A DNA stretch of 64,000 bases from Budorcas taxicolor (GCF_023091745.1 NC_068915.1:49906001-49970000); one strand, 5' to 3'. Shown: positions 10,700 to 23,394, counted from the first letter of the stretch. The notes: generated by a model not told the origin, from the letters alone. A program made the numbers and translations.

Positions 10700-13600
10700 G
10701 AGGATACAGTGAATGTGTGAGTGTGTTTGAAGGAGGTGGGCCAGTAGTGTGGGCAGGGTTCCTCACTCTCAAGACCTTGGAAGCAAGTATAAAGAAACCT
10801 TACAACAAAGTGCATGTCACACTGATACTTAAAAATAGGGTTTTGACTGGAACATGAAAAGGACATTTTTGAGAATTATTTTTCAAATGTTTATATTTTG
10901 GGGTTCTAACTCATCAGCTTCCAATACAAATCAATTAATACAGAGCATGGAGAGAGAAAACAAATCTCCAAAACTTCATCAAGAATTCCACTAAATCTAA
11001 GTTAATAGACAAATTTACCATTATTCCCAGAATTGTTTCTTGTAGAATGAGTACACTTCAAAAAAAAAAAAAAAAAAAGAATGCTGTAGGTTAAGGATTA
11101 AATATCCCTAGTCTATGAAGTTGTACAAATGACTGATGCCTTCCCTCTCTACTCATGCACTTCTTCCATCACCAAACTTCCTCTCTTCTATTAACATTCA
11201 AACTATTGCAACATTTAAATAGCAGTTGTAAGAGTAAAGTAAGTAAAAAGTAAATAAAGTAAGTAAAGCCTCATCTCATCGGCTTTACTTCATTTGACAT
11301 TAACACTCAAAAACCAGTGAAATGCTGTTTCACCCTGTAATGCTTAATATGTCAATAGTCTCCTTGTTAAATCTAGTGGGTCCTTATCAGGACACTTCTT
11401 ACCACTGCAGCACCTGATATTAGGGGCAATGTTCTTTGTATTTTGCATTTCTTCTTTTTTTATTTCCATGGCACAACTAGTTCAAGGTTTTTTCTTATCT
11501 TTCTAGTTGCTCCTTTTTTATAATGTGAACTATTTCCAAATCACAGCTTCTAAATTTTGGTGTGCCACAGAAGCAGTGTCCTATACTGTAGGAAAACTAT
11601 TCATTTTGTCCTGGTATCTCTGTCACTCTAATGGCTTTATATATATATATATATTCAAGACAGACTTTTTCCCTAGAGCTCTGTACTTACCAGTAAACCT
11701 AAATTATCTTCTGATTATCTCCACATAGACATTCTATAGAATGTCTTGTATTGCTAGTTTTTAACTCAACTTGTTGAAATATGAGCTTATTATACCCCTA
11801 GAAAACATATATCTATTTTCTCCATCTCTGAAAATGGCACTTGTAACTGCCCCCGGTCCTTGACCCATTAAACTCCACAGTTGTACTTGTTCCTGTTGGT
11901 GTCAGTAGGAACAAAATTGCCTTTTGGTTGAAGAGCAATCAAAGTTGAAATATAGAAAATTTGCTAAAATCACAAGTTCCAATTTACAAAGCTTCAACAC
12001 TAAGAAAATGAGTTCTATATCTTAGCAATGATGATGGTCAAACAAGTAAGACTTCACTTAAACATGATCACCTTGTCTGTTTTAAATATTACCTGTGCAA
12101 CATGGAGACAAAATAAAGCAGTACAACCCATGAAAGACCTGGCCTTACAAGCTGTGTACATTAGATATCTTTGTGGCCCCATAGGTACCATATTTGATTT
12201 CAGCAGCAGCTATGCTGGACACCTCATGCAATACTTGCTCAATCAATTATCTGTATTACTTTCTCTCTGTTAAAATAACTGATGTGACTTCTGTTTTCCT
12301 GTCTAAGCCTAACTGACACAACCAGAGAATGAAGATATGCCCAAGATCAGGGATATATGCTTGAATACATGTATCTGTCTCCTCAGGGGCCCTTTTACTT
12401 TTCACAGAGGCGCATCCAAATTGCAGAGGCCCTAGCAGTGTGGATGGCATATGGAGTCCATGGAGTAGAAGAGAATAGAGACAGGTTCATTCTTTACTCT
12501 GTGTCTATCACACGGGGTTGGGAGTTTGGAGGGTGGTACATGTCAGCATGCAAAGGTCCATATTATGACGATATAATACCTTTCTTACTTTGCACAGCTA
12601 AACAATCAGGTTTAATTTCTTGCAGCTCTAATGGGTCTCTTTCATTATGTCCTCTTTCATTAGGCCTACCCATGACCCACCTCAGCCTGTGTGGTATGGT
12701 CCACTTTTTTTCCTTCTGGCCTGCTGCCATCCCCTCTCAGACAGTCAAGGAATAAAACTTTACATCTATTTTTAAGCATAAGAAAGTTTTTCCTGCATTA
12801 GAGCTTTTTTGCATATGCAGCATTCTATGCCAAAAGTTAACTCCTCTTTTACCATGATACCTTTCACAGTGGTAATTCCTAGCATGTATCTACCTGGATG
12901 ACTCACACTTATTTTTCAGGAAACAATGTTTCTTCAGGGAAGCCTTTCTTTATTACCACTCTCTCTCACTCATCTAGAGTAATTCCTCTTGTTTAGACTC
13001 TACCACTTCATAGATCATTGTATCATGGACATCACTGACAAAAGCTCAGAAATGACAAAAGGAAAGCCAATGAAATCACAGAAACAGCAATTAATAAAAG
13101 TTTATTGTTCAGACACTAAAAAGGTAGTCTGTTAACTGATAGCACTCAAACCAAAGCACAGATGAGTCTCAGGGGTATATTGTTATAACACAGCTTATAC
13201 AGTGAGGAAGAAATGACTATTCTCCCCAGTGATTGGTTATAATATTAGAATTTTCTTAAATGATAGAGAATTGGCCAGTGGTTACCTCATATCATCCTTG
13301 GGAAAAGGTTTAAGCTTTGCTTATGATTTCCAACAGCATAAATAAGAAATGACCCAGGTCAACTTGGCCTTGCATAATAAGCTAAATTAAGCTTTGCTTT
13401 TATACTCAACTGATTTTGTCTACTTAGGGAATTTTCAAGGCTGGTCTTCATTTGTTTTTCACTTTATGTAGTTTTGTTCATTAATATTTTATTTTTGACT
13501 CAATTTCAAGAATATCAGCCTGATGAAAGCAGGCACTGTATTCATTTTATTTATTTTCTTATTCTTGAAACAAAAGACACACCCGATACATTATAGATAT

Positions 13601-13921
13601 CCTAAGATATTCGTTAATGACTCAACAAATGGATGAATGACGATTGTTTGAATGTTGCTGTTTATATCAGTTCTTAATTTTTTTTTTTTTTTTTCAGTTT
13701 TGGAAATGCTGTACGTCTGAATTACCCATCATGGAAAACTAGACATGCGTAGCTACAGGACACTTAAGATATGACTAGTGTGACTAAAAAACAGAACTTT
13801 TAATTTAATTTTAATTAACCTATATTTAATTTTAAATAGCTACATGTGGGTAGTTGCTAACATATTGGACAGTTTTAGGTATATGGGACAGAATCTATAG
13901 GGATGTTCTTTAAAAGATATG
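10700..13921. other. 3.2 kb of unassigned DNA
   Basis: I recognise no gene or repeat family. Visible simple features: poly(A) 11059-11078; a GTAA/AAGT-rich stretch 11233-11268; a TA run 11638-11655; a T-run 13678-13696. The least AT-rich part is about 12290-12750 and holds a 132-codon frame (12357-12755) followed by 'aataaaac' at about 12752; I see no domain in it. Old LTR or unidentified repeat material is possible but unsupported. Confidence 0.4.
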
Positions 13922-14180
13922 TCTGGCAACCCACTCCAGTACTCTTGCCTAGAAAATCCCATGGATGGAGGAACCTGGTATGCTGTAGTCCAGGGGGTCG
14001 CTAAGAGTCGGACACGACTGAGCGACTTCACTTTCACTTCCATGCATTGGAGAAGGAAATGGCAACCCACTCCAGTTTTCTTGCCTGGAGAATCCAAGGG
14101 ATGGGGGAGCCTGGTGGGCTACTGTCTGTGGGGTCGCACAGAGTCAGACACGACTGAAGTGACTTAGCAGCAGCAGCATA
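13922..14180 (+). mobile_element. Bov-A2 SINE (dimer)
   Basis: Two Bov-A monomers lie in tandem. The first ends 'gtcggacacgactgagcgac' and the second begins 'ggagaaggaaatggcaaccc' and ends 'gtcagacacgactgaagtga', followed by an (agc)n tail. The dimer plan and the joining 'ttcactttcacttccatgca' identify Bov-A2. Confidence 0.93.
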
Positions 14181-14393
14181 CAAGAGACAAATTTGCAGAA
14201 ATGACAAATCCTAAACTGAGCATATATGGAAAAAAAATCACATTTTTTGAACAGAGAACACAAGAACACAGAATTCATATAGCACTCTGAAATAAAATTC
14301 TTCTCTAAACATAGTTAAAGCACAAGTTTCCTGTATGTGTTTAACTAGAGACATAATGTGACCAATACTTGAAAGAGTTATGTTATAACTGTT

Positions 14394-14494
14394 TGCTCCT
14401 CTCGGCCACCGCCCCTGGCCTCGGACGTGGGGTAGCTCCTCTCGGCCATTCCTGCGCCGTCGCAGCCTGGCACTCTAGGCCGCTGCCCTTGACC
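14394..14494 (+). repeat. Detached copy of BovB GC-rich 5' leader
   Basis: About 100 bases rich in 'ctcctctcggccaccgcccc' and 'cctcggacgtggggtagctc' match the leader of the adjacent BovB at about 14758-14860 closely, in the same order. The two are separated by about 100 bases of non-GC-rich sequence (14495-14596) that does not look like BovB. It is a second, isolated piece of leader just upstream of the element. Confidence 0.75.
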
Positions 14495-15374
14495 TTTTTG
14501 GAAACATAGAAAGACTAACTCTCATTGAAAATGCATTTGCTTTGTGAATATGATCCAGCCTCAGTCTTTCATTATATTTTATATAGTGTCTATATAGTTC
14601 ACACCATCTTACTTGGGTTTCTCTTACCTTGGGTGTGGGGTATCTCTTCACAGCTGCTCCAGCAAAGCGCAGCCACTGCTCTTAATCTTGGATGAGGGGT
14701 ATCTCCTCACCACCACCCTTCCTGACCTTCAACCAACCACCACTCCTTGGACCTGGGGTTGCTCCTCCCGGCCACCACCCCTGGCCTCGGACACGGGGTA
14801 GCTCCTCTCAGCCACTCCTGTGCCGTCACAGCCTGGCACTCTAGGCTGCTGCCCTTGACCTCGGACATGGGGTAACTCCTCTTGGCCGCCGCCCTTCGGG
14901 CATGGGGTCCTCCCAGCTTCTGCCCTTGACTTCGGACATGGAGTAGCTCCTCTCGGCCACACTTAGCGTGCTGGCCACAGCCACCTGCGCTTAGTGAAAC
15001 CATACTAAGCAATGAAACCATACTCACAGAAAACTAGTCAATCCAATCACACTAGGACCACAGCCTTGTCTAACTCAATGAAACCAAGCCATGTCCGTGG
15101 GGCAATGCAGGGCGGGCAGGTCATGGTGGAGAGGTCTGACAGAATGTGGTCCACTGGAGAAGGGAATGGCAAACCACTTCAGTATTCTTGCCTGGAGAAC
15201 CCCATGACCAGTATGAAAAGGAAAAATGATAGGATACTAAAAGAGGAAATCCCCAGGTCAGTAGGTGCCCAATATGCTACTGGAGATCAGTGGAAAAATA
15301 ACTCCAGAAAGAATGAAGGGATGGAGCCAAAGCAAAAACAATACCCAGTAGTGTATGTGACTAGTGATAGAAGC

Positions 15375-15923
15375 AAAGTCGGATGATGTAAAAAGCATTA
15401 TTGCATAGGAACCTGGAATGTCAGGTCCATGAATCAAGGCAAATTGGAAGTGGTCAAACAAGAGATGGCAAGAGTGAATGTCGACATTCGAGGATTTAGC
15501 AAACTAAAATGGACTGGGATGGGTGAATTTAACTCAGACGACCATTATATCTACTACTGCGGGCAGGAATCTCTCAGAAGACATGGAGTATCCATCATGG
15601 TCAACAAAAGAGTCCAAAATGCAATACTTGGATGCAATCTCAAAAACAACAGAATGATCTCTGTTTGTCTCCAAGGTAAACCATTCAATATCACGGTAAT
15701 CCAAATCTATGCCCCAACCAGTAACACTGAAGAAGCTGAAGTTGAACGGTTCTATGAAGACCTACAAGACCTTTTAGAACTAAAACCCAACAAAGATGTC
15801 CTTTTCATTCTAGGGGACTGGAATGCAAAAGTAGGAAGTCAAGAAACACCTGGATTAACAGGCAAATTTGGCCTTGAAATGCGGAATGAAGCAGGGCAAA
15901 GACTAATAGAGTTTTGCCAATAA
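15375..15923 (+). pseudogene. BovB endonuclease domain, nearly open
   Basis: The frame 15429-15923 (164 codons) covers most of the nuclease domain, and the sequence just upstream encodes the GTWNVRS start in the same register. Visible blocks are KLKWTGMGEFNSDDHYIYYC, the VQ/IQIYAPTSN block, and LGDWNAKVGSQETPG. It stops at a TAA (15921-15923). Beyond this the SDHELL block at about 16096-16113 is still encoded ('agatcatgaactcctt'). The expected glutamate of the E motif region reads FSKLKW here, a change in a normally conserved position, so activity would be doubtful even without the stop. Confidence 0.9.
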
Positions 15924-16130
15924 AATGCACTGGTCATAGCAAACACCGTCTTCCAACAACACAAGAGAAGACTCTACACATGGACATCACCAGATGGTCA
16001 ACATCAGAATCAGATTGATTATATTCTCTGCAGCAAAAGATGGAGAAGCTCTATACAGTCAGCAAAAACAAAACCAGGAGCTGACTGTGGCTCAGATCAT
16101 GAACTCCTTATTGCCAAATTCAGACTGAAA

Positions 16131-18154
16131 TTGAAGAAAGTAGAGAAAACTGCTAGACCATTCAGGTATGACCTAAATCATATCCCTTATGATTATACAG
16201 TGGAAGTGAGAAATAGATTTAAGGGACTAGATCTGACATATAGAGTGCCTGATGAACTATGGAATGAGGTTCGTGACATTGTACAGGAGACAGGGATCAA
16301 GACCATCCCCATGGAAAAGAAAGGCAAAAAAGCAAAATGGCTGTCTGGGGAGGCCTTACAAATAGCTGTGAAAAGAAGAGAAGCAAAAAGGAAAGGAGAA
16401 AAGGACAGATATAAGCATCTGAATGCAGAGTTCCAAAGAATAGTAAGAAGAGATACAAAAGCCTTCTTCAGTGATCAATGCAAAGAAACAGAGGAAAAGA
16501 ACAGAATGGGGAAGACTAGAGATCTCTTCAAGAAAATTAGAGATACCAAGGGAATATTTCATGCAAAGATGGGCTCGATAAAGGACAGAAATGGTATGGA
16601 CCTAACAGAAGCAGAAGATATTAAGAAGAGGTGGCAAGAATGAACAGAAGAAGTGTACAAAAAAAATCTTCATGACCTGGATAATCACGATGGTGTGATC
16701 ACTCATCTAGAGCCAGACAACCTGGAATGTGAAGTCAAGTGGGCCTTAGAAAGCATCACTACGAACAAAGCTGGTGGAGGTGACGGAATTCCAGTTGAGC
16801 TATTTCAAATCCTGAAAGATGACACTGTGAAAGTGCTTGGAAAACTCAACAGTGGCCACAGGACTGCAAAAGGTCAGTTTTAATTCTAATCCCAAAGAAA
16901 GGGCATGCCAAAGAATGCTCAAACTACCGCACAATTGCACTGATCCACATGCTAGTAAAGTAATGTTCAAAATTCTCCAAGCCAGGCTTCAGCAATACGT
17001 GAACCATGAACTTCCTGATGTTCAAGCTGGTTTTAGAAAAGGCAGAGGAACCAGAAATCAAATTGCCAACAGCCGCTGGATCATTGAAAAAGCAAGAGAG
17101 TTCCAGAAAAACATCTGTTTCTGCTTTCTTGAAAATGCCAAAGCCTTTGACTATGTGGATCACAATCAACTGTGGAAAATTCACACACAAGAGATATGTG
17201 GGAATACCAGACCACCTGACCTGCCTCTTGAGAAATCTGTATGCAGGTCAGGTGCAACCATTAGAACTGGACATGGAAAAACAGACTGGTTCCAAATAGG
17301 AAAAGGAATATGTCAAGGCTGTGTACTGTCACCCTGCTTATTTAACTTATATGCAGAGTACATCATGAGAAATGCTGGACTGGAAGAAACAAGCTGGAAT
17401 CAAGATTGCTGGGAGAAATTTCAATAACCTCAGATATGCAGATGATGCCACCCTTATGGCAGAAAGTCAAGAAGAACTAAAAAGCTTCTTGATGAAAGTG
17501 AAAGAGGAGAGTGAAAAAGTAGGCTTAAAGCTCAACATTCAGAAAATGAAGAGTATGGCATCTGGTCCCATCACTTCATGGGAAATAGATGGGGAAACAG
17601 TGGAAACAGTGTCAGACTTTATTTTGGGAGGCTCAAAAATCACTGCAGATGGTGACTGCAGCCATGAAATTAAAAGATGCTTACTCCTTGGAAGAAAAGT
17701 TATGACCAACCTAGACAGCATACTCAAAAGCAGAGACATTACTTTGCCGACTAAGGTCAGTCTAGTCAAGGCTATGGTTTTTCCTGTGGTCATGTATGGA
17801 TGTGAGAGTTGGACTGTGAGGAAAGCTGAGCGCCAAAGAATTGATGTTTTTGAACTGTGGTGTTGGAGAAGACTCTTGAGAGTCCCTTGGACTGAAAGGA
17901 GATCCAACCAGTCCATTCTGAAGGAGATCAGCCCTGGGATTTCTTTGGAAGGAATGATGCTAAAGCTGAAACTCCAGTACTTTGGCCACCTCTTACAAAG
18001 AGTTGACTCATTGGAAAAGACTCTGATGCTGGGAGGGATTGGGGGCAGGAGGAGAAGGGGACGACGGAGGATGAGATGGCCAGATGGCATCACTGACTCG
18101 AAGAACGTGAGTCTAAGTGAACTCCGGGAGTTTGTGATGGACAGGGACGCCTGA
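16131..18154 (+). pseudogene. BovB reverse transcriptase and C-terminal region
   Basis: The linker frame 16131-16643 (170 codons, rich in K/E/R) is followed by 16653-16883, 16837-17427 and 17372-18154, with frame changes between them. The last is a 260-codon open frame. It contains the catalytic YADD box (17435-17446), the thumb region and the conserved CESWTVRKAE and WTERRSNQSILKEISPG blocks near the C-terminus. An in-frame TGA ends the first piece at 16641-16643. The frameshifts at about 16840 and 17380-17400 disrupt the palm, so the protein is broken although it looks younger than the other copies. Confidence 0.9.
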
Positions 18155-18221
18155 CATGCTGCGATTCATGGGGTCGCAAAGAGTCGGACACGACTGAGCG
18201 ACTGACTGAACTGATATTGTT

Positions 18222-18497
18222 CACGCATGGAGAAGGCAATGGCAAGCCACTTAGTACTCTTGCCTGGAAAATCCCATGGATGGAGCAGCCTGGTAGGCTA
18301 CAGTCCATGAGGTCGCTAAGAGTCGGGCATGACTGAGCTACTTCACTTTCACTTTTCACTTTCATGCATTATGGCAACCCACTCCAGTACTCTTGCTTGG
18401 AGAATCCCAGGGACAGAGAAGCCTAGCGGGCTGCCATCTATGGGGTCGCATAGAGTCAGACACGACTGAAGCGCTTTAGCAGCAGCAGCAGCAGCAA
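18222..18497 (+). mobile_element. Bov-A2 SINE abutting BovB 3' end
   Basis: Tandem Bov-A monomers: the first starts 'ggagaaggcaatggcaagcc' and the second 'atggcaacccactccagtac'. It ends 'gacacgactgaagcgcttta' with an (agc)n run at 18480-18496. It starts only a few bases after the BovB end. Confidence 0.92.
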
Positions 18498-19667
18498 AGT
18501 TCACACAAATTAAAAATTTGGATAGTATAATGACCATTATTTAAGTGCTTTGCCTCTGTTTGTCATATAGTAAATTGAGATAACCTATTGATTGTATTAT
18601 TAGAACCTATTAACATTTACATTTTATGTTTTAAAGTTTGCACAGTTTGAATACTTTATACATGTTCATATGTACTACAGATGTTTTAGTCAACATCATC
18701 TTAATTTTTTTCCCCATGGCTTTTTCTTTCATGACATGTATGTAAATTTAACCATTTTAATTAATTTCTTGTATCATCCTTAATAGAATAATATATATTT
18801 GTCTTTCACAATTGTATACTTACCACTTCATAGAGAAGTAAAGAGTGTATAAGAAATATTGCCAATAAATATTTGTTATCTAAATATATAATAAGCAAAC
18901 TTTATATGTTAATGTAAATGTATTCTTGTAAATTTGGACATATCTTACACTACTTTTGTACTATTAGCTTTAAAAAAAAATATTTTGGTAATTCTAATTC
19001 TCTTGAGCCAAACAACTGTTCCTAAGTTCTCTGAACATTCTCTTCTGCTTGATTTAAACTTGTTTTTGTAAAAGTTAAACTCATATAACTCTATCTGCAT
19101 TTCGGGTTACTATTTTAAAATTAAATCACATCATCTAGATAGTATTTATACCTGATCTACATTTCTTCAGCTTTGGAAACAGTGATGATTTCATTCATTT
19201 CTAATACTGCATTACCACCTTGGTTAAAGATACTTTTGACTTATTTTCATTTCAAACCGGGGAGACTCAAAGCACCACCTCTAGTCACTTCATACCACCT
19301 TCTTCAAGCTAGAGATCTTTGCAAACACAACTCAACAAAGAAAAAATAATAATAGTCAACCTATTATCTATGAAATGGTAAAATATTTTCTACTAAATAC
19401 AACATTCTAAAATTAGATCAATAATTTGAGAATCAACTAGTGGTCTAACAATTCTCTTAACCATGTTCTTGGGTCCTGCTCTTTTCTGAAGGCAGATTTC
19501 TAGCTCTGGAAGTGTCCCATATACATTTTCAGCAGTATAGAGTAGAATGAGAAGGAAGTATTAGTAAATCCCACTTTTCAGTTTTTCTGAATACATCTCA
19601 GGCTCTTAGAGGGCATTTCATCATATCCCTTCCCCCCTTCTCCACATGCACAAAAACACACAAAGCT
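18498..19667. other. AT-rich DNA, nothing assigned
   Basis: No recognisable gene or repeat in about 1.2 kb. Confidence 0.45.
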
Positions 19668-19965
19668 ACTTCCCTGCTGTCCCAGTGGTTAAGATTCCAC
19701 TTGCCAACGCAGGGGACAGGGTTTCAATCCCTGGTCTGGCAAGATTCCACAACTAAGCCTATCCACCACAATTACTGAGCCCATGTGCTACAAATACTGA
19801 AGCCCATGTACCCTTGACTCCATGCTCCACCACAAGAAAAGCCACCGCAATGAGAAGCTCACAGATCACAACTAGAGAGTAGTCCCCACTTGTTGCAACT
19901 AGAGAAACCCTGCACAGCAACAAAGACCTACCACAAAAAAATAATTAACTAATTAATTAATAAAA
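19668..19965 (+). mobile_element. CHR-type SINE, long form
   Basis: The tRNA head (ctgtcccagtggttaagatt, then gggtttcaatccctggtctg) is followed by the CHR body: 'ccacaactaagcctatccac', 'gccaccgcaatgagaagctc', 'cacaactagagagtagtccc', 'cagcaacaaagacctaccac'. It ends in an A-rich (attaa)n tail. The body distinguishes it from Bov-tA. Confidence 0.88.
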
Positions 19966-21153
19966 ACACACAAATAATATCAACATCTTTTTTTCAAGAC
20001 TGGCAGGCAAGGAATACAACTCAGCAGTAAGTAGTCAATTCTGCTTTCTTTACAGATATTCTCCCCCACTTGCATTTCATTGCATTAATTATCACACCAA
20101 CACCCCATGAAATCTTTACCAACTTAGCATCATCTTCTGCTGGGGTATATTTGTGCCCCACTAACCTTGCAAGATTCAACCACTAGGAGATGATGAGCCA
20201 GTTCCACCTTACCATCTGTGTTTTCAGATCATTCTCAGTGCCAACTGCATGTGACTTCAGACTGTGGTGAAGATCTCTACCTGTGGAAGGAGAGAGGGAA
20301 GGAAGGAGGATTAGATAAAAAGAGTACCAGACTGCAGTACAGTTCCAAGAAAGGAAAGACAAGTCCAGTGAGCAGTCCTTGGATGAAAGTTGGCAATATA
20401 AAAATATGGAAGACTAGTTCTTCCACCTGGAAATATGGAAAATTAGTTCTTTTGGGTGAGGAGGAATTGACAATACATATCTATAGGATTATTTACTTTG
20501 TTATGGTCCTAAAATTCTGAGATAGAACCTTTGTAACTACAACCATATTACACAAAAGTAGCTAGTTGAAAAGTTCTGCATTCAATCTAAAGAAGTATTA
20601 GGCATCACTTGACAATAACAAATTGTTTTCCTGAATTCAACTTATTAAATTTACTGATTTGGATATTACAGCTTTTTGCTTGCTCAGATGGATTGAGGTA
20701 GAGAAAAAAAATTGGTAGCAAGCAGCAACTTACTGATGTTTGATTCTATTTTATATCATGAATTGAAAATCATTTTGGCACAAGATTGTGTAAATAACCA
20801 TAGTCTATCCTTCCTTCAGGAAACTACTTTCTTCATGGTCAGCAATGATCTCTTAAAGACTTAAATTAATTGTATTCAATCCTAACTTACTTGACCAACC
20901 TATAGTATATGATCCTGTTGTCCTCTCCCTTCAAAACTGAAAAACAACCAAGAGAATTTGGTTTCTATAAACTGGCACCTACTGTTTTGTTTTTGGCACT
21001 TCTTGGCCTCCATTGAGCTCATTTTTCCTTTCCTCCCCCTTTTATGTAGGTTTTTCTCAAGATTCTGTGATTTGTGCTCTATTCATCATAACTGTTTGTG
21101 TTTTGCATCAGCAATTAAATTTACTGTGACGGTTCTAAGTAAATCTTTACATT
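19966..21153. other. Unassigned DNA
   Basis: A 100-codon plus-strand frame (20218-20520) shows no domain I recognise. No repeat identified. Confidence 0.4.
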
Positions 21154-22282
21154 TCAATTCAGTTCAGTTAATTCAGTTGCTCAGTCATGTCCGACTCTTT
21201 GTGACCCTATGAATCACAGCACACCAGGCCTCCCTGTCCATCACCAACTCTCGGAGTTCACTCAAAATCATGGGCATCAAGTTAGTGATGCCATACAGCC
21301 ATCTCATCCTCTGTTGTCTCTTTCTCCTCCTGTCCCCAATCCCTCCGAGCATCAGAGGCTTTTCCAATGAGTCAACTCTTCGCATGAGGTGGCTAAAGTA
21401 TTGGAGTTTCAGCTTTAGCATCAGTCCTTCCAGTGAACACCCGGGACTGATCTCTTTTACGATGGACTGGTTGGATCTCCTTGCAGTCCAAGGGACTCTC
21501 AAGAGTCTTCTCCAACACCACAGTTCAAAAGCATCAATTCATCAGCACTCAGCTTTCTTCACAGTCTAACTCTCACATCCATACATGACTACTGGAAAAA
21601 CCATGGCCTTGACTAGATGGAACTTTGTTGGCAAAGTAATGTCTCTGCTTTTGAATATGCTATCTAGGTTGGTCATAACTTTCCTTTCAAGGAGTAAGCG
21701 TCTTTTAATTTCATGGCTGCAGTCACCATCTGCAGTGATTTTGGAGCCCAAAAAATAAAGTCTGACACTGCTTCCCCATCTGTTTCCCATGAAGTGATGG
21801 GACCAGATGCTATGATCTTAGTTTTCTGAATGTTGAGCTTTAAGCCAAATTTTTCACTCTCCTCTTTCACTTTCATCAAGAGGCTTTTTAGCTCCTCTTC
21901 ACTTTCTGCCATAAGGATTGTGTCATCTGCTTATCTGAGGTTATTTACATTTCTCCCAGCAATCTTGATTCCAGCTTGTGCTTCTTCCAGCGCAGCGTTT
22001 CTCATGATGTACTCTGCATAGAAGTTAAATAAGCAGGGTGACAGTATACAGCCTTGACGCACTCCTTTTCCTATTTGGAACCAGTCTGTTTTTCCATGTC
22101 CAGTTCTAACGGTTGCTTCCTGACCTGCATACAGATTTCTCAAGAGGCAGGTCAGGTGGTCTGGTATTCCCACATATCTCAAAATTTTCCACAGTTTCTT
22201 GTGATCCATACTGTCAAAGGCTTTGGCATAGTCAATAAAGCAGAAATAGATGTTTTTCTAGAACTCTCTTGCTTTTTCGATA
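21154..22282 (-). mobile_element. BovB LINE, 5'-truncated, reverse
   Basis: The 3' terminus lies on the left (tcagttcagttaattcagtt, then the reverse of the C-terminal coding region). The copy runs to the middle of the reverse transcriptase domain, where it is truncated near 22282. In the reverse strand the catalytic box at 21922-21933 has a stop codon in place of the tyrosine of YADD. Open pieces are 21185-21502, 21673-21912 and 21931-22209 on the minus strand. Confidence 0.95.
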
Positions 22283-22308
22283 TGACTTGAAAATCTTGTA
22301 TTAATCAG

Positions 22309-22490
22309 GTGGCTCAGATGGTAAAGAACCAATGTGGGAGACCTGGGTTCAATCCCTGGGTTGAGAAGATCCCATGGAGAAGGGAACAGCTACACGGTTC
22401 AGTATTCTGGCCTGGAGAATTCCATGGACTGTATAGTTTATGAGGTCGTGAAGAATTGGACATGACTGAGCAACTTCATTTCACTTCACC
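22309..22490 (+). mobile_element. Bov-tA SINE
   Basis: It starts within the tRNA head (gtggctcagatggtaaagaa). The B box reads 'gggttcaatccctgggttga' and the tail ends 'ggacatgactgagcaacttc'. A few head bases are missing (about 22333). Confidence 0.9.
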
Positions 22491-22985
22491 TCTAGAGAAA
22501 CAAAACTAATAGAATTTGTATAGATATGTAGAAAGGTATATATTATGAGGGATTGGCTCACACAATTAGGAAAGCAGAGAAATCCCTCAACCTGTCTTCC
22601 ACAATCTGAAGAACAGGAAAGCCTGCAGTGTAGCTCTTGTCTAAATAAAAAATCTGAGAACCAGAGGAGCCAGTGATGTAAAGTCCTAGTTCAAGTCTGA
22701 AGGCCTGAATATCAGGCTGTGTGCTGATGTATAAGGCAAGACAAGATGGATGACCTAACTCAAGAAAATGGCAAATTAAAGCCCTTCCATCACCGTTTTG
22801 TTCTATTCAAGCCTTCAATGGATTCGATGATTCCTCATATTTTTCTAAGAAAGAGCTTTACTTAGTTCACCAATTTGAACACTAATCTTTCCTAGAAACA
22901 CACTCAAATACACACAGACTCAGAAATATGTCTTACTAATTACTATTCCTCAGACCTGTCAAGTTGATACACAAAGTTAATCATC
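22491..22985 (-). mobile_element. Old interspersed repeat, probably L1M-type 3' end
   Basis: It begins 'tctagagaaacaaaactaat' and passes 'ggattggctcacacaattag', 'ttgttctattcaagccttca' and 'ctgtcaagttgatacacaaa' to 'ttaatcatcacaa'. In reverse this is the familiar mammalian repeat starting 'tgtgatggttaattttatgt'. I believe it belongs to the ancient L1M group, but the family name is not certain. Confidence 0.55.
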
Positions 22986-23181
22986 ACAAAGCCATAATGC
23001 TATCTTAGTTATTGTTTCAGATCTTTGGAAATTGTACATCCAGATATTCTACTATAATCACACTAATTGTACTTCAAATCAACATAGGCAATATAGGCAC
23101 AACTTTCAAAATATATCTTGCCTCCTAATTTTTTTTTTTTTTTTTTAGGATAGAATATAACTTAATTCTCTACAACAATGT

Positions 23182-23394
23182 ATGGGCTTCCGTGGTGGCT
23201 CAGCTGGTAAAGAAAATGCCTGCCAATGCAGGAGATGCAAGAGATGTGGGTTCAATCCCTGGGTCTGGAAGATGCCCTGGAGGAGGGCATGACAACCCAC
23301 TCCACTATTCTTGCCTGGAGAATCCTTTATCCCATGGATAAAGGAGCCTGGTGGGCTTCAGTCCATGTCACAAAGAGTCAGACAGGATGAAGAC
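23182..23394 (+). mobile_element. Bov-tA SINE
   Basis: The head 'gggcttccgtggtggctcag', the B box 'gggttcaatccctgggtctg' and the Bov-A tail are all present. A duplicated 'tttatcccatggataaagg' near 23326-23343 adds a small insertion in the tail. Confidence 0.92.

Larger units (their letters stand above)
14597..18215 (+). mobile_element. BovB LINE, most complete copy (copy 2)
   Basis: The element begins in the leader ('catcttacttgggtttctct') and carries the GC-rich tandem leader (14735-14960). The endonuclease and reverse transcriptase regions follow, and it ends 'gagcgactgactgaactgat'. At about 3.6 kb it is the longest copy here. Many CpG sites survive in the leader and 3' end, suggesting a fairly recent insertion. 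A short host sequence, agttcacac, precedes it (about 14586-14594); similar gttcac-containing sequence follows both the BovB end and the adjoining Bov-A2. I take this as a likely but weak target duplication. Confidence 0.95.

Noticed and set aside
11233..11270. GTAA-rich stretch as an array or regulatory repeat
   Set aside because: It is only about 38 bases and imperfect; ordinary simple sequence.
12357..12755. 132-codon plus-strand frame as a host gene
   Set aside because: It has no recognisable domain, no exon signals I could define and no adjacent coding sequence. An unrecognised repeat remains possible.
14707..15027. 106-codon minus-strand frame with internal repeats
   Set aside because: It is produced by the GC-rich tandem leader of BovB read backwards; the repeated residues reflect DNA tandem repeats.
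17539..18093. 184-codon minus-strand frame across BovB copy 2
   Set aside because: It is antisense to the true BovB reading frame at 17372-18154. The same antisense pattern recurs in every BovB copy.
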